Source: Atopsyche davidsoni
Taxonomy: Eukaryota > Arthropoda > Insecta > Trichoptera > Hydrobiosidae
Length of the DNA: 64,000 nt
Direction: 5' to 3'
NCBI GenBank assembly: GCA_022113835.1
Contig: JAILWY010000010.1
Span: forward strand, 893,501 to 957,500
Part shown: piece after piece, positions 1 to 10,892 of the stretch
Numbering within the stretch: position 1 is the first letter of the stretch
Layout: each line of letters starts with the position of its first letter
Position numbers and translations under genes: made by a program
The notes under the pieces: model-generated
Seen by the model: only the letters and a program-made list of their open reading frames with translations
What the model was told of the DNA's origin: nothing
Database searches by the model: none

Positions 1-196
1 CTTACAAAAAAAAAGAAATAGTTATTCAATGTTTACATACCGACATAAAATATGGTGCATTTTGTATATCAGATGTCTAAAATATGTTTGAATATGATGA
101 ATTTGTAAAAAATCAATATTAGCAAGGCAGGGGGTCTACGAAAAACGGGAAAACTCAACAAAGGGTCGACGGGACAAAATAGTTTGGGAGCCTATG
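1..196 (+). mobile_element. hAT-like non-autonomous element, 3' end
   Basis: About 130 bases (66-196) match the 3' end of the complete short element at 41079-41643, sharing the phrases attagcaaggcaggggg and gacaaaatagtttggga. By that comparison the terminus falls at about 196. The 5' part lies outside the window or has diverged, since bases 1-65 do not match the other copy. No transposase frame is visible. Only one terminus is present, so the target duplication cannot be tested here. Confidence 0.7.
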
Positions 197-1462
197 GTTT
201 AGAGTTTCTTGTGGTTCAGTAGCAGGTCACTCACGAGAAACATAAAATAATAATCATTAAATTCAGGAGTAAAGAAAATAAAACATATTTCTAAAATAAA
301 ATATTATTTTAAGCATGAATAAAGGTTAAAACCGTCCTACAGACGACTGACTAGATCAAGTTTTTCGTAAAACTTGTTTCAGTTTTATTGCTGTAAAGTT
401 ATTGGTTGTTTCCGGATTGAAAAGGGAGTTTTTTTCCTCAACAAACGAACACAGTAACAGCATAAAACCATTTGATTTGAAATGTACGATTCTGATCGTT
501 TATCTGTCTCTTTATTGTTTTTATTGCAAAGGCAAAACAGATTTACTAGGAGTAGAAAGAATTAAAAATATTTTGGCCTTGGTCATAGGGTTGATATTTT
601 GTATACATGTTGATATTTGGTATTTTATTTCAATGTTAACATTTAAAACTTGAAAACAATTTATAATTTCAACAAAAATCGGAAATGAAAACGAATGTTA
701 AGCATGAATCTGAGCTAGGAACACGAGGCGTCGATACCTTTCAACAGTATTATTGAATCATCCCTGATATACTTTTGGTAGGAAAATCATCACAAATGGA
801 ATAGATGCAGTAATCAAAATTTGAAAGAATTAGCTTGTAAAAATATTAGTTCATATTATTTGACGCTCACATTTGTATGGAGAACGCAAATCCTTTGTAA
901 TTTTTACGGAAATTCATTACTGAATCTGCATCTACAAATGTTGATTTTACTTAATTGAAGCGAACGATCCGCTCTGAGTAAAGCTGGTAAAAAAATCATT
1001 TTCATTTTAATTAATTTCCCTGCACTTTTTCTTGAGTTAAACGCTGAAATAACATTTCTGTGTTTATGCTCCACAGTTGAACTCTTCTGTAGCTATTTCT
1101 TTAAGAGTCTTTATCTTAAGTACATTAAGGTTAGAATATTATTATATCTAAATTAAGGTACGTTTGGGTAGACTAAAAGAAGCTATAATATATCTTTTTT
1201 TTGTCCACTTAAAAAAATAAAATATTTCAGACCCAAAAAAATAGGACGTATAGTAGTTTCTAGGAATTATAGCATATTATCTGAAGTTTATGAAGGATTT
1301 TATTACTACTTACAGGTCGTTTCTGTGCTATTGATCTATGTGTAGTCAAAGAAAGCAATGTAATGTTATTTTAAAATATATTAAATTATTTTGGAAAGCT
1401 ATAAAATGAGTTAAGTTTTTGATGATATGAAATTTATTTTTTATATTTTTTTTATAATAGAT
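197..1462. other. AT-rich intergenic sequence, nothing recognised
   Basis: This stretch is AT-rich with homopolymer runs and stop codons in every frame. The longest open frame (83 codons at 402-653) is low-complexity and shows no motif, so I do not regard it as a gene. No repeat shared with the rest of the window was noticed. Confidence 0.5.
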
Positions 1463-1846
1463 TTGGTACCTTGGTTGTTATGTACAAGGTTTGCTATCAC
1501 AATTTGGGGAAATTTTCCAGACAAGTCAAGCAAAATTGTGCTATACATGGGAGTGGCTGAAGCTACACCCCCTGGTTTATCCTCTGTATGGTTCTGATGA
1601 CACGCTTCAAGAAGACTTCATCATCTGTGGGTGTCTCGCCACTGACTTCAGGTCATCCAGGCACAGGCCCTCCTGTCGGCATTGGCTCTCTAGTTAGTGT
1701 CTCTGAAGGCTAAAGATGGGGCATGAACTTACACGGTGGATCACTGTTTGTGGAGTTATATCATCACAAGGGCATGTGTCGTCGTTAGTCAAGTGGAACC
1801 CGCGGAGATAACTTCTCATCACTCCATGACCCGTCAGGAGCTGGAT
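1463..1846 (-). mobile_element. Non-LTR retrotransposon 3' fragment, copy 1
   Basis: It is closely similar to 28270-28640, where the minus strand encodes the C-terminal part of a LINE ORF2 protein. Copy 1 carries the 3' untranslated part and the last coding stretch, with frame breaks. The shared block stops at about 1846 (a shared ggagctgg is followed by unrelated sequence), a 5' truncation typical of target-primed reverse transcription. Just past the 3' end the minus strand becomes A-rich (about 1430-1460), which could be the remains of the tail. Clade not determined. Confidence 0.7.
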
Positions 1847-1914
1847 ATGAAAGTTATTATAAAGATAGAAAATTGATTATTATTCTGAGTGACTAAAATA
1901 ATTTCGTCACCCCT

Positions 1915-2130
1915 GGGCAGAGTTTGCTAGGGGGATGGGTGGGGTCACAGCGGGGGTCGCTCCAGCCGTACAATTATCGGACAAAACGCTCGTCCCGGGC
2001 GAGATGTCACTCGCGGAGGAGCAAAACCGAACCGCTAGAACCGGGTGTGCTTTTTGCCCCCGGAATGTTTGGACCCCACCAGCAGAGCTCCTGAAAAAAC
2101 CCGCGGCTACGACCGAGATGTCGTGGTTGA
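1915..2130. other. GC/CpG-rich island
   Basis: Roughly 200 bases are conspicuously GC-rich in AT-rich surroundings, with several CpG dinucleotides and G- and C-runs. Overlapping open frames of 76-78 codons on both strands exist only because stop codons are rare in GC-rich DNA. None has a recognisable motif. It could be a regulatory element, a promoter or an old repeat. Confidence 0.35.
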
Positions 2131-2319
2131 TGCTCAAATTTTACAAGTTGCTTGAAGTTGAAATACTGTGATAAAAAACAATGTATTGAAATATGGCCAT
2201 TTTTTGTTTTGTGTTTGCTCCCTATGCTGAGTATCACTGCTGGATAGTTAAATCCAAATACTTATTATTTGTTAATAGAAATAAATACTTAAATAAGAAG
2301 AGATGAGCATTAATCACGT

Positions 2320-2371
2320 TATTACTTATATCTATGACTATTTTGTGGATTGAACGTCAATCAAGTGCATT
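2320..2371 (-). repeat. SINE-like 3' tail segment, copy 1
   Basis: On the minus strand this reads gcacttgattgacgttcaat and then a shared AT-rich run, matching 52511-52555 over about 40 bases. The core also matches 24168-24187. In copies 1 and 2 it lies about 30 bases beyond the end of a tRNA-bearing inverted-repeat element, on the same side of the tRNA-like part. It may therefore be the 3' part of the parent SINE-like unit. Confidence 0.5.
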
Positions 2372-2401
2372 TTAATTACCTTTACAGGCATATATTGCTT
2401 A

Positions 2402-2663
2402 CTAATATGATTAGGCATATTTTTTCACATATTGAAAATGTTTTAAAGAAACTCTCAGAAAAATATCATCGTGACTTGTGTAGGATTCGAACCTACATCT
2501 CCAAGCTTACATGGCCGGTGTACTGACCCTTGTACTAACGAGTCACCTCTGTTAATCGAGAATTTTTAACAATCATAATCTACACACAAGTCATGATTTT
2601 ATTTTTCTGAGAGTTTCTTTAAATCATTTACAATATGTGAAAAAATATGCCTTATAGTATTAG
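2402..2663 (-). mobile_element. Inverted-repeat element carrying a tRNA-like unit, copy 1
   Basis: A 262-bp element with inverted arms of about 80 bp: 2402-2481 and 2585-2663 pair with few mismatches, ends ctaatatgattaggca and its complement. It is flanked by TA on both sides (2400-2401 and 2664-2665), as for Tc1/mariner-class elements. The asymmetric centre holds a 76-base tRNA-like sequence on the minus strand. The 3' end of that tRNA-like part lies inside one arm, so the opposite arm holds an inverted copy of it. There is no protein frame. It could be a short DNA transposon that captured a SINE, or a SINE with a folded-back duplication. Confidence 0.65.
2471..2546 (-). pseudogene. tRNA-derived sequence (SINE-head-like)
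   Basis: On the minus strand it has a box-B-like T arm (ggttcgaatcc inside a 5-bp stem gtagg/cctac) and a D arm with GTAC pairing GTAC around aagggtca. The acceptor stem pairs at six of seven positions (gactcgt with acaagtc). The anticodon arm pairs poorly and position 33 is not T, so a working tRNA is unlikely. A and B boxes could still act as an internal RNA polymerase III promoter. Three more copies are at 4448-4524, 23608-23683 and 23988-24063. Confidence 0.6.
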
Positions 2664-4329
2664 TAAGTTATATCTATGATGCATTTGTAGAATAACTTAC
2701 ATTAAAACAATGTTTAAATATTAAACAAATCGGTTAAACCGATATTCAAAAAACTATTTTTTACAATACAAAAATATTTAATGTTCGTTTGATAAGACCG
2801 ATAAAGATATAACGCAAAATATTATTTCATTAGTTTTGATGTTTATAGATATTGTTTAGATTGTATTAAATCGAACGTCTCCCGCTCATGCAGAAAGTAG
2901 TAGAATCATACGTGAACAAATACTTAAAAGCAATTGTTGCTGTCTGTAAATAGGCTTTAATACAACCGAACTGGTGCAAAGTTGCTCGTGTCTGAGAAAG
3001 GCTTAATTTCAATAGAAATTACCCAATGAAATGGAACAATGCCAGTCGCTGATGGAGTTATAAATGCTCCAGACGGTATGGGCAATTGTTTACAAACAAG
3101 AAATAATTATAGTATGAATGATGCCTAATCTAGTCGAATACTGTTCATGATCATTTGAATCCTGAATTCCAGTTGTGAAATTAGCGTGCAATTTGTCTGC
3201 GATGTCAAATAGGATTATGAAAAAAATATTTTAGCCCGCCTTTCCATGGGCCCTCTCTATGCGAATACAACCATAACTTTTGAAACTTGTATCACATGCT
3301 CATTTTACGTCTACTTTTGCTGTTATTGATTTCCATTGTTGTCCCAAACATGAAATAAATAAATATAAATTCAATGAATTGGTGTACTCTCAAGTAGGCA
3401 TATTTACGTGGAAGTTAAACGGTCTTTTGTTTATTTATACAATACATGCGCTGGGATATTATATTTACCTAGGCTGGGAGGTAAGTGCGTAAACAAGGTC
3501 CCAGGAAATTGTGTTGTCAAACACATTATGGGGAAGGTAATCTATGCCTTTTTAGAATAAACAATCATTTCATGTATTTATATCAACGAAATACTCCCAT
3601 TTTATATTATAAATAAATACGCTTCAGGGGTGTAGTTGCAAACCACATCATTATTTCTTTACTAACTATTCATTTTATATTTAAGCATAATCACATAAAA
3701 AATGTCTGGTAAGAATTTATATTTCTTTAACAATCGATAGTCGATTTTCTTCGTAGACCACTAAAAGTAGTCGATTGTAACTTATTTTTTTCACCATGAT
3801 TATAATAACATATTCTTAATACATGTGCATTTTGTAACACACGAAAGTTTATTGAATATATTGGTATCCGTTAATTGAAATAAACAAAAATATCTATCAC
3901 AGTACTAGTGAGATTAATCCCTTCAACTCTATCGCCGCTCAGTCCTTAATTCAATTCAGTTCAGTCAATATTCAATTGAATAAAGGACTGAAAATGTTCA
4001 AATGTCACTAGTATCGTTGAAAAAAAAAGATTTTCTCTTATGGTAGATTTATTACCCAAATACAGGTTTATATTAGTTTTAAGCGTATTTATAGGATTGG
4101 ATTCACAAGTACGTATTAACGTAATTAAACAAAGATATAAACCTTTTTAGTAATACCTTAATGATGCCTTATTTTTTTTCATTGTATATTGAAGATCATA
4201 TATAGCAAGCACAAATAAATTTACTTATTTATATTAAAGTTAAATTATCAATAACTTGTTAATTATATTATTGATTTTTGTGAAGACCGTCTTACAGGAA
4301 ATACGATTTGCCTATACAGGTTTTATTGA
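2664..4329. other. AT-rich intergenic sequence
   Basis: No gene recognised. The longest open frame (70 codons at 3280-3492) has no motif. The one structured element is the inverted repeat around 3903-4013, listed separately. Confidence 0.5.
3940..3990. repeat. Inverted repeat, 17-bp arms
   Basis: Arms 3940-3956 and 3974-3990 pair at 16 of 17 positions around a 17-base loop. Outside them, tactagtg at 3903-3910 and cactagta at 4006-4013 pair again, giving an imperfect foldback of about 110 bases. No flanking duplication was identified. It could be an eroded short transposon or a hairpin in a transcript. Confidence 0.5.
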
Positions 4330-4594
4330 TTGATAATGATTAAGTACATTTTTTCAAATATTGCAAGTCACACAATATTTAATTGGTATAATAAGTACGT
4401 TGTTTCACTTATAGGATATGATTGTTAATAATTCTTGCTTAGTACCAGTGATTCATTGGTACATTTGGTAATGCACCGGCCATGTAAGCTTTGGGGATGT
4501 GGGTTCAAATCCTACACAAATCACGATGATATTTTTCTGAGAGTTTCTTTAATCAATTTTCAATATTTGAAAAAATGTACTTAATCATTATCAA
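4330..4594 (+). mobile_element. Inverted-repeat element carrying a tRNA-like unit, copy 2
   Basis: A 265-bp relative of the element at 2402-2663. Inverted ends are ttgataatgattaagtac at 4330 and its complement ending at 4594, with arms of about 35 bp. The central tRNA-like part is on the plus strand. The right arm keeps the family phrase gatatttttctgagag. Length is almost the same as copy 1, but the terminal bases have drifted and no TA flank is seen, so this is probably an older copy. Confidence 0.6.
4448..4524 (+). pseudogene. tRNA-derived sequence inside inverted-repeat element
   Basis: Aligns along its length with the tRNA-like units at 2471-2546 and 23988-24063. The box-B phrase gggttcaaatcc is kept and the sequence ends in aaatcac. 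The T stem has a mismatch and the anticodon arm is poor, so it is a tRNA-derived relic. Confidence 0.55.
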
Positions 4595-4749
4595 CTTGTT
4601 TCTTAACTACAGTCTCCAGTTTAATTCAAGATAACAAGTTGCATAAACTCGTGTTTGCTGAAATTCAATGCCGTCACTTATTCAAATGCACTTAATGCAG
4701 TTGTGGAAGTTTATATCAATCACATACCACAATAAATTAAGAAAGCGAA

Positions 4750-4940
4750 ATCAAGCCGAGAGCTTCCCAAACTCGCGGAATGCCGCACTCCAGTAAACAT
4801 CGGAAACTGAACGGATTCGTGATAGACGAGTGAAATTCCTCCCCCCAGAGCCGCCTCCCCTAACCGTACAATTTACACCCCTGAGTCGGAAAAAAAACCT
4901 GCACCCCTCGTGTAAAAAAACCAACAGAATTAGATTTCAC
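4750..4940. other. GC-richer island
   Basis: About 190 bases with several CpGs and C-runs, standing out from AT-rich flanks. No reading frame worth reporting. Possible regulatory DNA; not assignable by eye. Confidence 0.3.
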
Positions 4941-5434
4941 GTGCCGGGTGTTAGCTGAGTAATGTAGATATTGTTTTTTGAATAAAAGCGTGTATATATA
5001 TGATTGAAAGAATTGCTACCACATTCGACGAGTTTCTACTTTATTATTTTTATTTTTGATAGTATTATTCCTGCTGAAATCACGTTCCACAGCCTACGTG
5101 TTCTTTTAATTAATTTATTTTTGACAAGTCATATTGGAACATTTTATTTATAAAATTGATGAATTGTGACAAAAAAAGTTTTTAATAATACTTAAATACA
5201 TTATAACATATCTTTCAAAATATCACACCCAATATTTTATGACAATTTCGCTGATTTTCACGTTTATGCTGTAATTTGAAATTAAAAGCGTTTTATAAAT
5301 ATTTACACATGAATAAGTTGTTTAATGTACCTCTTTTAAGTGAAAAAATGATTTTAATAGACGCACAATAGCGAGTGAAAAGTTTATAATAGATGTTTTA
5401 TAAATACCGGGCTACAATAGCCGTAGAGATAAAG

Positions 5435-5693
5435 TACTTTTGAATTTTTATTCAAAAATGTGGAACATCACTCAAGTATTTTTACTTGAGTGATTTTCCA
5501 AATGTTCGCCGGTTTCGCCAACCTTTCACGTTGGCATTATCAAATATTACACTCTGTTTGATAATGCCAACGTGAAAGGCTGCCGAAACCGGTCACAAAT
5601 ATAAACGAACATGTGGAAAATCACTCAAGTGTTTTATTCGAACATATTAAAATGGAAATCTACCAAGTACTCTCTGTCAAAAATATTGAATTT
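5435..5693 (-). mobile_element. Snap-back inverted-repeat element, copy A
   Basis: The centre (about 5508-5594) is a strong inverted repeat of ccggtttcgccaacctttca, with gttggcattatcaaa on one side and its complement on the other. Outside this, gtgatttt-ccacat segments pair with gtggaaaatcactcaag. The right end reads aaattcaatatttttgacag on the minus strand, the end also seen in copies B and D. The 13-base direct repeat cgtagagataaag flanks it at 5422-5434 and 5694-5706. Near the left end, cactcaagta and tacttgagtg form an extra small snap-back. No coding capacity. Confidence 0.65.
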
Positions 5694-5706
5694 CGTAGAG
5701 ATAAAG

Positions 5707-8007
5707 GTTCAAATCCCAACTGTTTTTGCACGAATTGTATTGAAATTTTTTGAGCATCTTTAAGTTCAAAAGTTTTGTTTTGTATAAAATTGTGATTTTA
5801 TAAAATATTTAATTATAATCGGTGCAAGCAATATAGCCTTAATTTTCGTAATACGGACCTGATCGTTCGTACACATATCTTTCCATGCGGCGCATTCCTG
5901 TGTACCTCGAGCATACCAGGATCGCGGCACCACGGCGGAGGTTCTCAACCCCCTACCACCCACCCCCAACCCTCTCTCTTCACTCTTAGCCATCCTTATG
6001 ATAACACCCATTTCCCACCACCTTGATATATGCCACAGCACCAACTATGCACACAAGAGCATACACACCTACTTATTTCATCAGATTTACTTAAACAGAG
6101 TAAAACTTTGCAGTGTGTATCGGGTACATAGTTAACACAAGAAACTTTAAAGAAAAACTCGTACAATTGTTCCTTGTCGCTCATGCATTATAAATTTTTT
6201 TAAATAGTAAATGATGTACTATTTTAGTTCAGCTGACAAAAACCGGAATTGACTTTCTTTGGTTCTTTTATTAATAAGGTTGGAGTTTTTTTTCTTAACG
6301 AATAAAATAAGAAATAGCAATTGAATCTACACATATAAAGTTGTTTTCCAGCATATATTTGGATTACCCTGTGAAACAGTTTGCTCATGAACTAATTTCT
6401 GATTCAAACCTTACATTTACCGTAGCATTGTACTTTTTTCCAATAATCCTAATATACTACTGTAAATTAGCGAGACTTCAGTCTGTATGTAAAAGTACGA
6501 AACACATGTGACTCGCAAGTATTTTTTCCTTTTTAATTTATTTCCCGTCGTTTCATGTGAGAATTGATTTCTTAAAACCATATTGTGTATAAAATTAACC
6601 AGTATATTTAAAAATCCACATGTTTATTTTAATATTTAAAATTACTCTCGCGTTATCACCTGTGAGCCTAAGTTTAATTTGTTTAATTTGATTTATTGGC
6701 TTAGAGTAAAAATGTTGAATTTAAACTTCAGAAGTTCTAAAGTCTCTCTGGTGAATTCTACGGTTAATTATGTTAGAACACAGCTAGTCGAGTCTTAATG
6801 GTGGTCTTTAACTTTTTACGTCTCGTATTAAATCCTACTTTATGAACCCGAGAGGAATTCACTAATTCGACAGGCTTATATAATTTCATACCTGCGTGTG
6901 TAATCCAGCAACTTGTGTTAGTACTGCAAAAGCCGCACTGATTTCTCGGTGATTGTGCTATCAAGTCAGATCGGATACAGGTGGGCTAGAATAAAGGAGC
7001 GTTTTTTTTGTTCAATCGTTTCTGAAGTGTGTTCTAACCCAACTTAACTCATTTTTTACTTGTCGTTGTACGGCACTCATGCTGTTTTATTTTTAACCTT
7101 ACCTCGAAGTGTGTTTGTAAATTTTGCCGTTTTTTTTTCATGTAGCGTTTTTGGGTGTAATGCCATCATATATTTTCGGTCCCGAAACTGAGGCTCACTT
7201 CTGGGATTGTGGAAAATTTCAACAAAAAGCAGGCAGGGACACTTAAAAGACAGTTGTTTTTTTTAAATTTGATATGCCTCCTGCGATGTTAGCTACATAA
7301 AAATCACAAAAAATCTAAAACATCATTATTTTTTTCTTGTAAACCTAATTAAATGTTTTTATTGAAACAAATTGAAATATATTCTTTTTCTATTTTTGCT
7401 CAATTAAACAAAGTTTCCAGGTACCGTACTATTAGTTTATATTATTAGATATCTTTTTCCGTGATGATTTACCACTTAAGAACCATCCTGTATACCCTTA
7501 CAATTTCGTATGATACGACAAATTACACTTTGATTAAATTACAATGGATTTCGGATATAATTATATATGTATATAGTTATTGAGTTATTAAATGTATACC
7601 CTAAATATTTAGTATCTGGAATATGTGTAGTTAATTTATATGTGCAATTTATTGCTATCCAGACGTTAAAGGTTTATTGGTTAAGGAAATCCAAGAAATT
7701 TAAACGTTATTTGTCCTACTAATAACGTAAGCGGTAGTTCAGCTATTCTCGATTAGCGTGAGTTGATGGCGTGCAAAAAATCAATCTAAAAAATCAGATA
7801 ACGTTTAGGTGCTCTTCCTAGAATAACGCTGGAATAAGTATCTATTTCTAAGATCAAATATCTAATAACATTGAGGTTTTAATAAGTCTCTGTGTATAAT
7901 CGTATTTTGAAACGGTACTCAATCTTTCCCAAAATAGTTATTTAAATATTTATTAGTTGACATTTCATAATTTTAGCTTGCTCTCATTTTTCTGACAAAC
8001 AATGATT
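5707..8007. other. Mostly AT-rich sequence with one GC-richer patch
   Basis: No gene recognised. A patch at about 5880-6060 is C-rich on the plus strand; frames of 92 and 62 codons there have no motif. The remainder is AT-rich with poly-T runs and no repeat shared with the rest of the window that I noticed. Confidence 0.45.
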
Positions 8008-8092
8008 AGGATATTCAATATTTTTGACAGAGAGTACTTGGTGGAATTCAAACATGTGGAAAATCACTCAATTATTTTACTCAAAAATATTA
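8008..8092 (+). mobile_element. Snap-back inverted-repeat element, copy B (short)
   Basis: It has the family end attcaatatttttgacagag and then joins directly to catgtggaaaatcactcaat, so the central stem-loop is missing. The 11-base direct repeat aaacaatgatt flanks it at 7997-8007 and 8093-8103. The family resemblance is clear, but this copy alone could not transpose. Confidence 0.6.
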
Positions 8093-8639
8093 AAACAATG
8101 ATTGTTAAATAATAATTTATAATATTTACTTCATGAAACCAATGCTTCATTGCTCATGTAAAATTCACGCCAGTTGTATCCAATATGTAGATTTATGTTT
8201 ATTTAACTGTTTAGTTAGAATTTTTTTTATTTTAAATACATTCAAATTCCTTATTGTTTTCAGAGACGCCAAACTTTTATAAAATCTTTGGAATTTTAAA
8301 ATTTTCCTTTTTATATGGTAAATATCAGATACGTAATAGACTCACTTTCTTGATGTCACGTATTTTTCTTAGTTGATAAGTACTTCTAGAGATAAAATAT
8401 AAATATATACTTCAAACTAAAAATATGTTACAGACCACTTGAAGATTTTTCCTTCAGGTTGTCTGAACTTGGATGTTTCCTGTTGAAGAATCAAAAGTAA
8501 TAAAAAAATAAAACACCCCTGCAGTCTCGAATTTTCCAGGAAAACGTGGTTATAGACTGCTCGTACAGATTATCTAGGCTTTTGTATCTCCAAGCATAGC
8601 ACAAACAAGAAAAACGTTTAGGCATTTCACGACGTATTT

Positions 8640-8960
8640 TCGAGTACACCTCCGGATCCTGTTTTTCTAAGAGGGGAGCCGAACAATTATTGGCGTGTTA
8701 GATTCCTGCGAGGCAATAAAGAGCTCGGGCCGAACAACACGCCACGTGCTGCGCGCAGGTGTTGAGAATGTGGCACCACGTGTTCTCGGGGGATGGTTGC
8801 AATATCACATTCCCCATGGCGGGGGTCCCTTGCAACCCCGATATCGAGGATTGTTTAATATATCTCCCCACTCGGAAAGGAATCGGCGTAGTTTGTAACT
8901 GTCAAGCAGCTACTTTAGAGTACCGCGCGGGCGTGAGAAACTCTATTTATATGAGCAGAG
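8640..8960. other. GC/CpG-rich island
   Basis: About 300 bases rich in CpG, including cacgtgctgcgcgc and two further cacgtg/ccacgtg cores (E-box-like). Two overlapping frames of 67 and 80 codons have no motif. It could be a regulatory module or a diverged exon; I cannot decide by eye. Confidence 0.35.
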
Positions 8961-9499
8961 CGTTTCTTTGTTGTCAATGTTCTAGTATATTCTTTAAATA
9001 ACGAATTTGCTTCCTACGATTTATATGCTATTATAATTTTGCAAGTTTGCCATATATTATGTTTTTAGGAATAAAAAAATCATTTTGACATGCAAATATA
9101 TATTATGATCTTTAGATTTTATGGGTGTTATGCTGCGAAGTAGTTTGTTTCTTCCGATGTTTCGGTCACACACGATAATAAACGAAAACGTAAAACCATC
9201 TAATAACAACGGCTGTCTACTGTCCACCTAAAGTTTTTTTTTAAAAGCAGGCTTAATTTTTTGCATTCATTTTTGAAAAATATAGAGAACATACAAGATT
9301 GACGAGATAAATCCATTAATTTGTTTCGTGACCAACAAAATGATTATTTCTTTAAACAATAGTATAAAGAAAAAGTAATTAATAGTAGCTACAGGCATGT
9401 GTACGCTGCTGTCAAATTAAGATCTATTTCGACTGCTTTTTGTAGCCAAATACAGCATTAGAAGATAATAAAACATGTGCTCTATCAGACAAGTCGTCT

Positions 9500-9925
9500 T
9501 TGGCTGATTGTTTTGCTATTTTAAGGTTGTGTTTTTGCTTCACTCACGTAAGATCGAATTTTCGCGTTGACGATTATCTTTTTTTTTTTTTAATAAAAAC
9601 AGTAATTAAAAGTCTTATGGATAATCATAAAACTATCACACGAGAATTTAAAGCGAATGATGGATACGCGAAGGATAATAACGTTTGGCACAACGCCTAT
9701 GTTTCCCACATTATCAATTTGATAGAGTACCCATTTTGCATGAGGCACGACAATAACCCGACAGTGCGCGTGAATACTATTTATATACGATCGTGTATGC
9801 AAATTCACATGCATGAGACGAGATTCCCGGTATTTCATCATGATAATTTTGTCGTAAACGGTTTATTGCATATTCATTTGGAAGAGTTGAAAATACCAAT
9901 ATCGTCTCAAAAAACTTATTTTTAA
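9500..9925 (+). other. Unassigned 141-codon open frame / moderately GC-balanced block
   Basis: This is the longest frame outside transposon sequence, opening with ATG or an alternative start near 9500 and ending at TAA. The translation has no recognisable domain. Its first 35 codons run through a poly-T tract, so an authentic start there is unlikely. The block 9640-9880 has more balanced base composition than its surroundings and open frames on both strands. It could be an exon of a fast-evolving gene, conserved non-coding DNA or chance. Low confidence as coding sequence. Confidence 0.15.
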
Positions 9926-10622
9926 ACACCTGTAAAATAATTTTATAATTGTGAGTTGGATTGTTTATTTTTTACCCTCAGTTCTCATATGATATTTGAA
10001 TTTATCTTTCAGGACTCAGTTTATGTATATTTTGAACGTGAAAATAAACGTCAAAAGGTGAAATCTTGCTAATTTTTGCAAATGCAAATATTTACATATG
10101 CATTTATTCATTAATATGTAATAGAATAATTTTTTTGTCTATTTTTAATACACGCTAAAAACAAGTTTAGTTTTTATTTATGTTTATTTACAATAAATCA
10201 TTAATAATACTACTATAAGAGAAATAATTCATTATTACTAGAAAAATGGTTAAAATTCACCACAGAATGTAAATAAATTAAAAATAATCACATACAAGAT
10301 GTTGAAATATTGTTTCGAAAGTTTCCAGGAGTATTCTTTAAAATAAATTCATAGAAGTCATCTTGAAACAGAAGGAGTAGCATAAAACATTTTTATTAGT
10401 GCATTTTTAGTTATTCATTAGCGTACATTCGTCCTTCTAGTATCAAAGCTCGGCTAGCATCTTGGACTGCAAACTTGCGCAAAGTTCAAGTTATTAAGTC
10501 CAATATACACCAAGAAATGGTAGAACTGCTTCAATATTGTCACTATAAGGAAGCCGAGGCGCTTTGCAAAAGCAATTTGAAACCTTAAGTTTTATATGTT
10601 TAGTAACAATATTTGCTAAAAC

Positions 10623-10672
<50 letters not shown>

Positions 10673-10678
10673 TATATT
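10623..10678. repeat. (TA)n microsatellite
   Basis: Nearly pure TA dinucleotides with a few G or C interruptions over about 55 bases. Confidence 0.9.
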
Positions 10679-10892
10679 CATAAAAACACATTATTAAAAA
10701 TTTGGAATATATTTATAAGCGCATTGCTGTCTTCATTATATTTTACAATATTATGATATTGATAGAACTCGTTAGTTTTTTCTTTTCAATCAATTCACAT
10801 ATGAGTCTAGAAGAAGATTGGCTTTGTCCGATAACACAGCGCCAATTTTAGCTAAACGGATGCTGCAGACAGATCAAGTCAATTTATATATA

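Noticed and set aside
402..653. 83-codon open frame
   Set aside because: Low-complexity translation in AT-rich DNA, no motif, no splice or promoter context.
1935..2171. Overlapping frames on both strands in a GC island
   Set aside because: Frames on both strands at once indicate low stop frequency from GC content, not coding.
5700..5730. Box-B-like ggttcaaatccc beside copy A
   Set aside because: No box A at the right distance and no cloverleaf.
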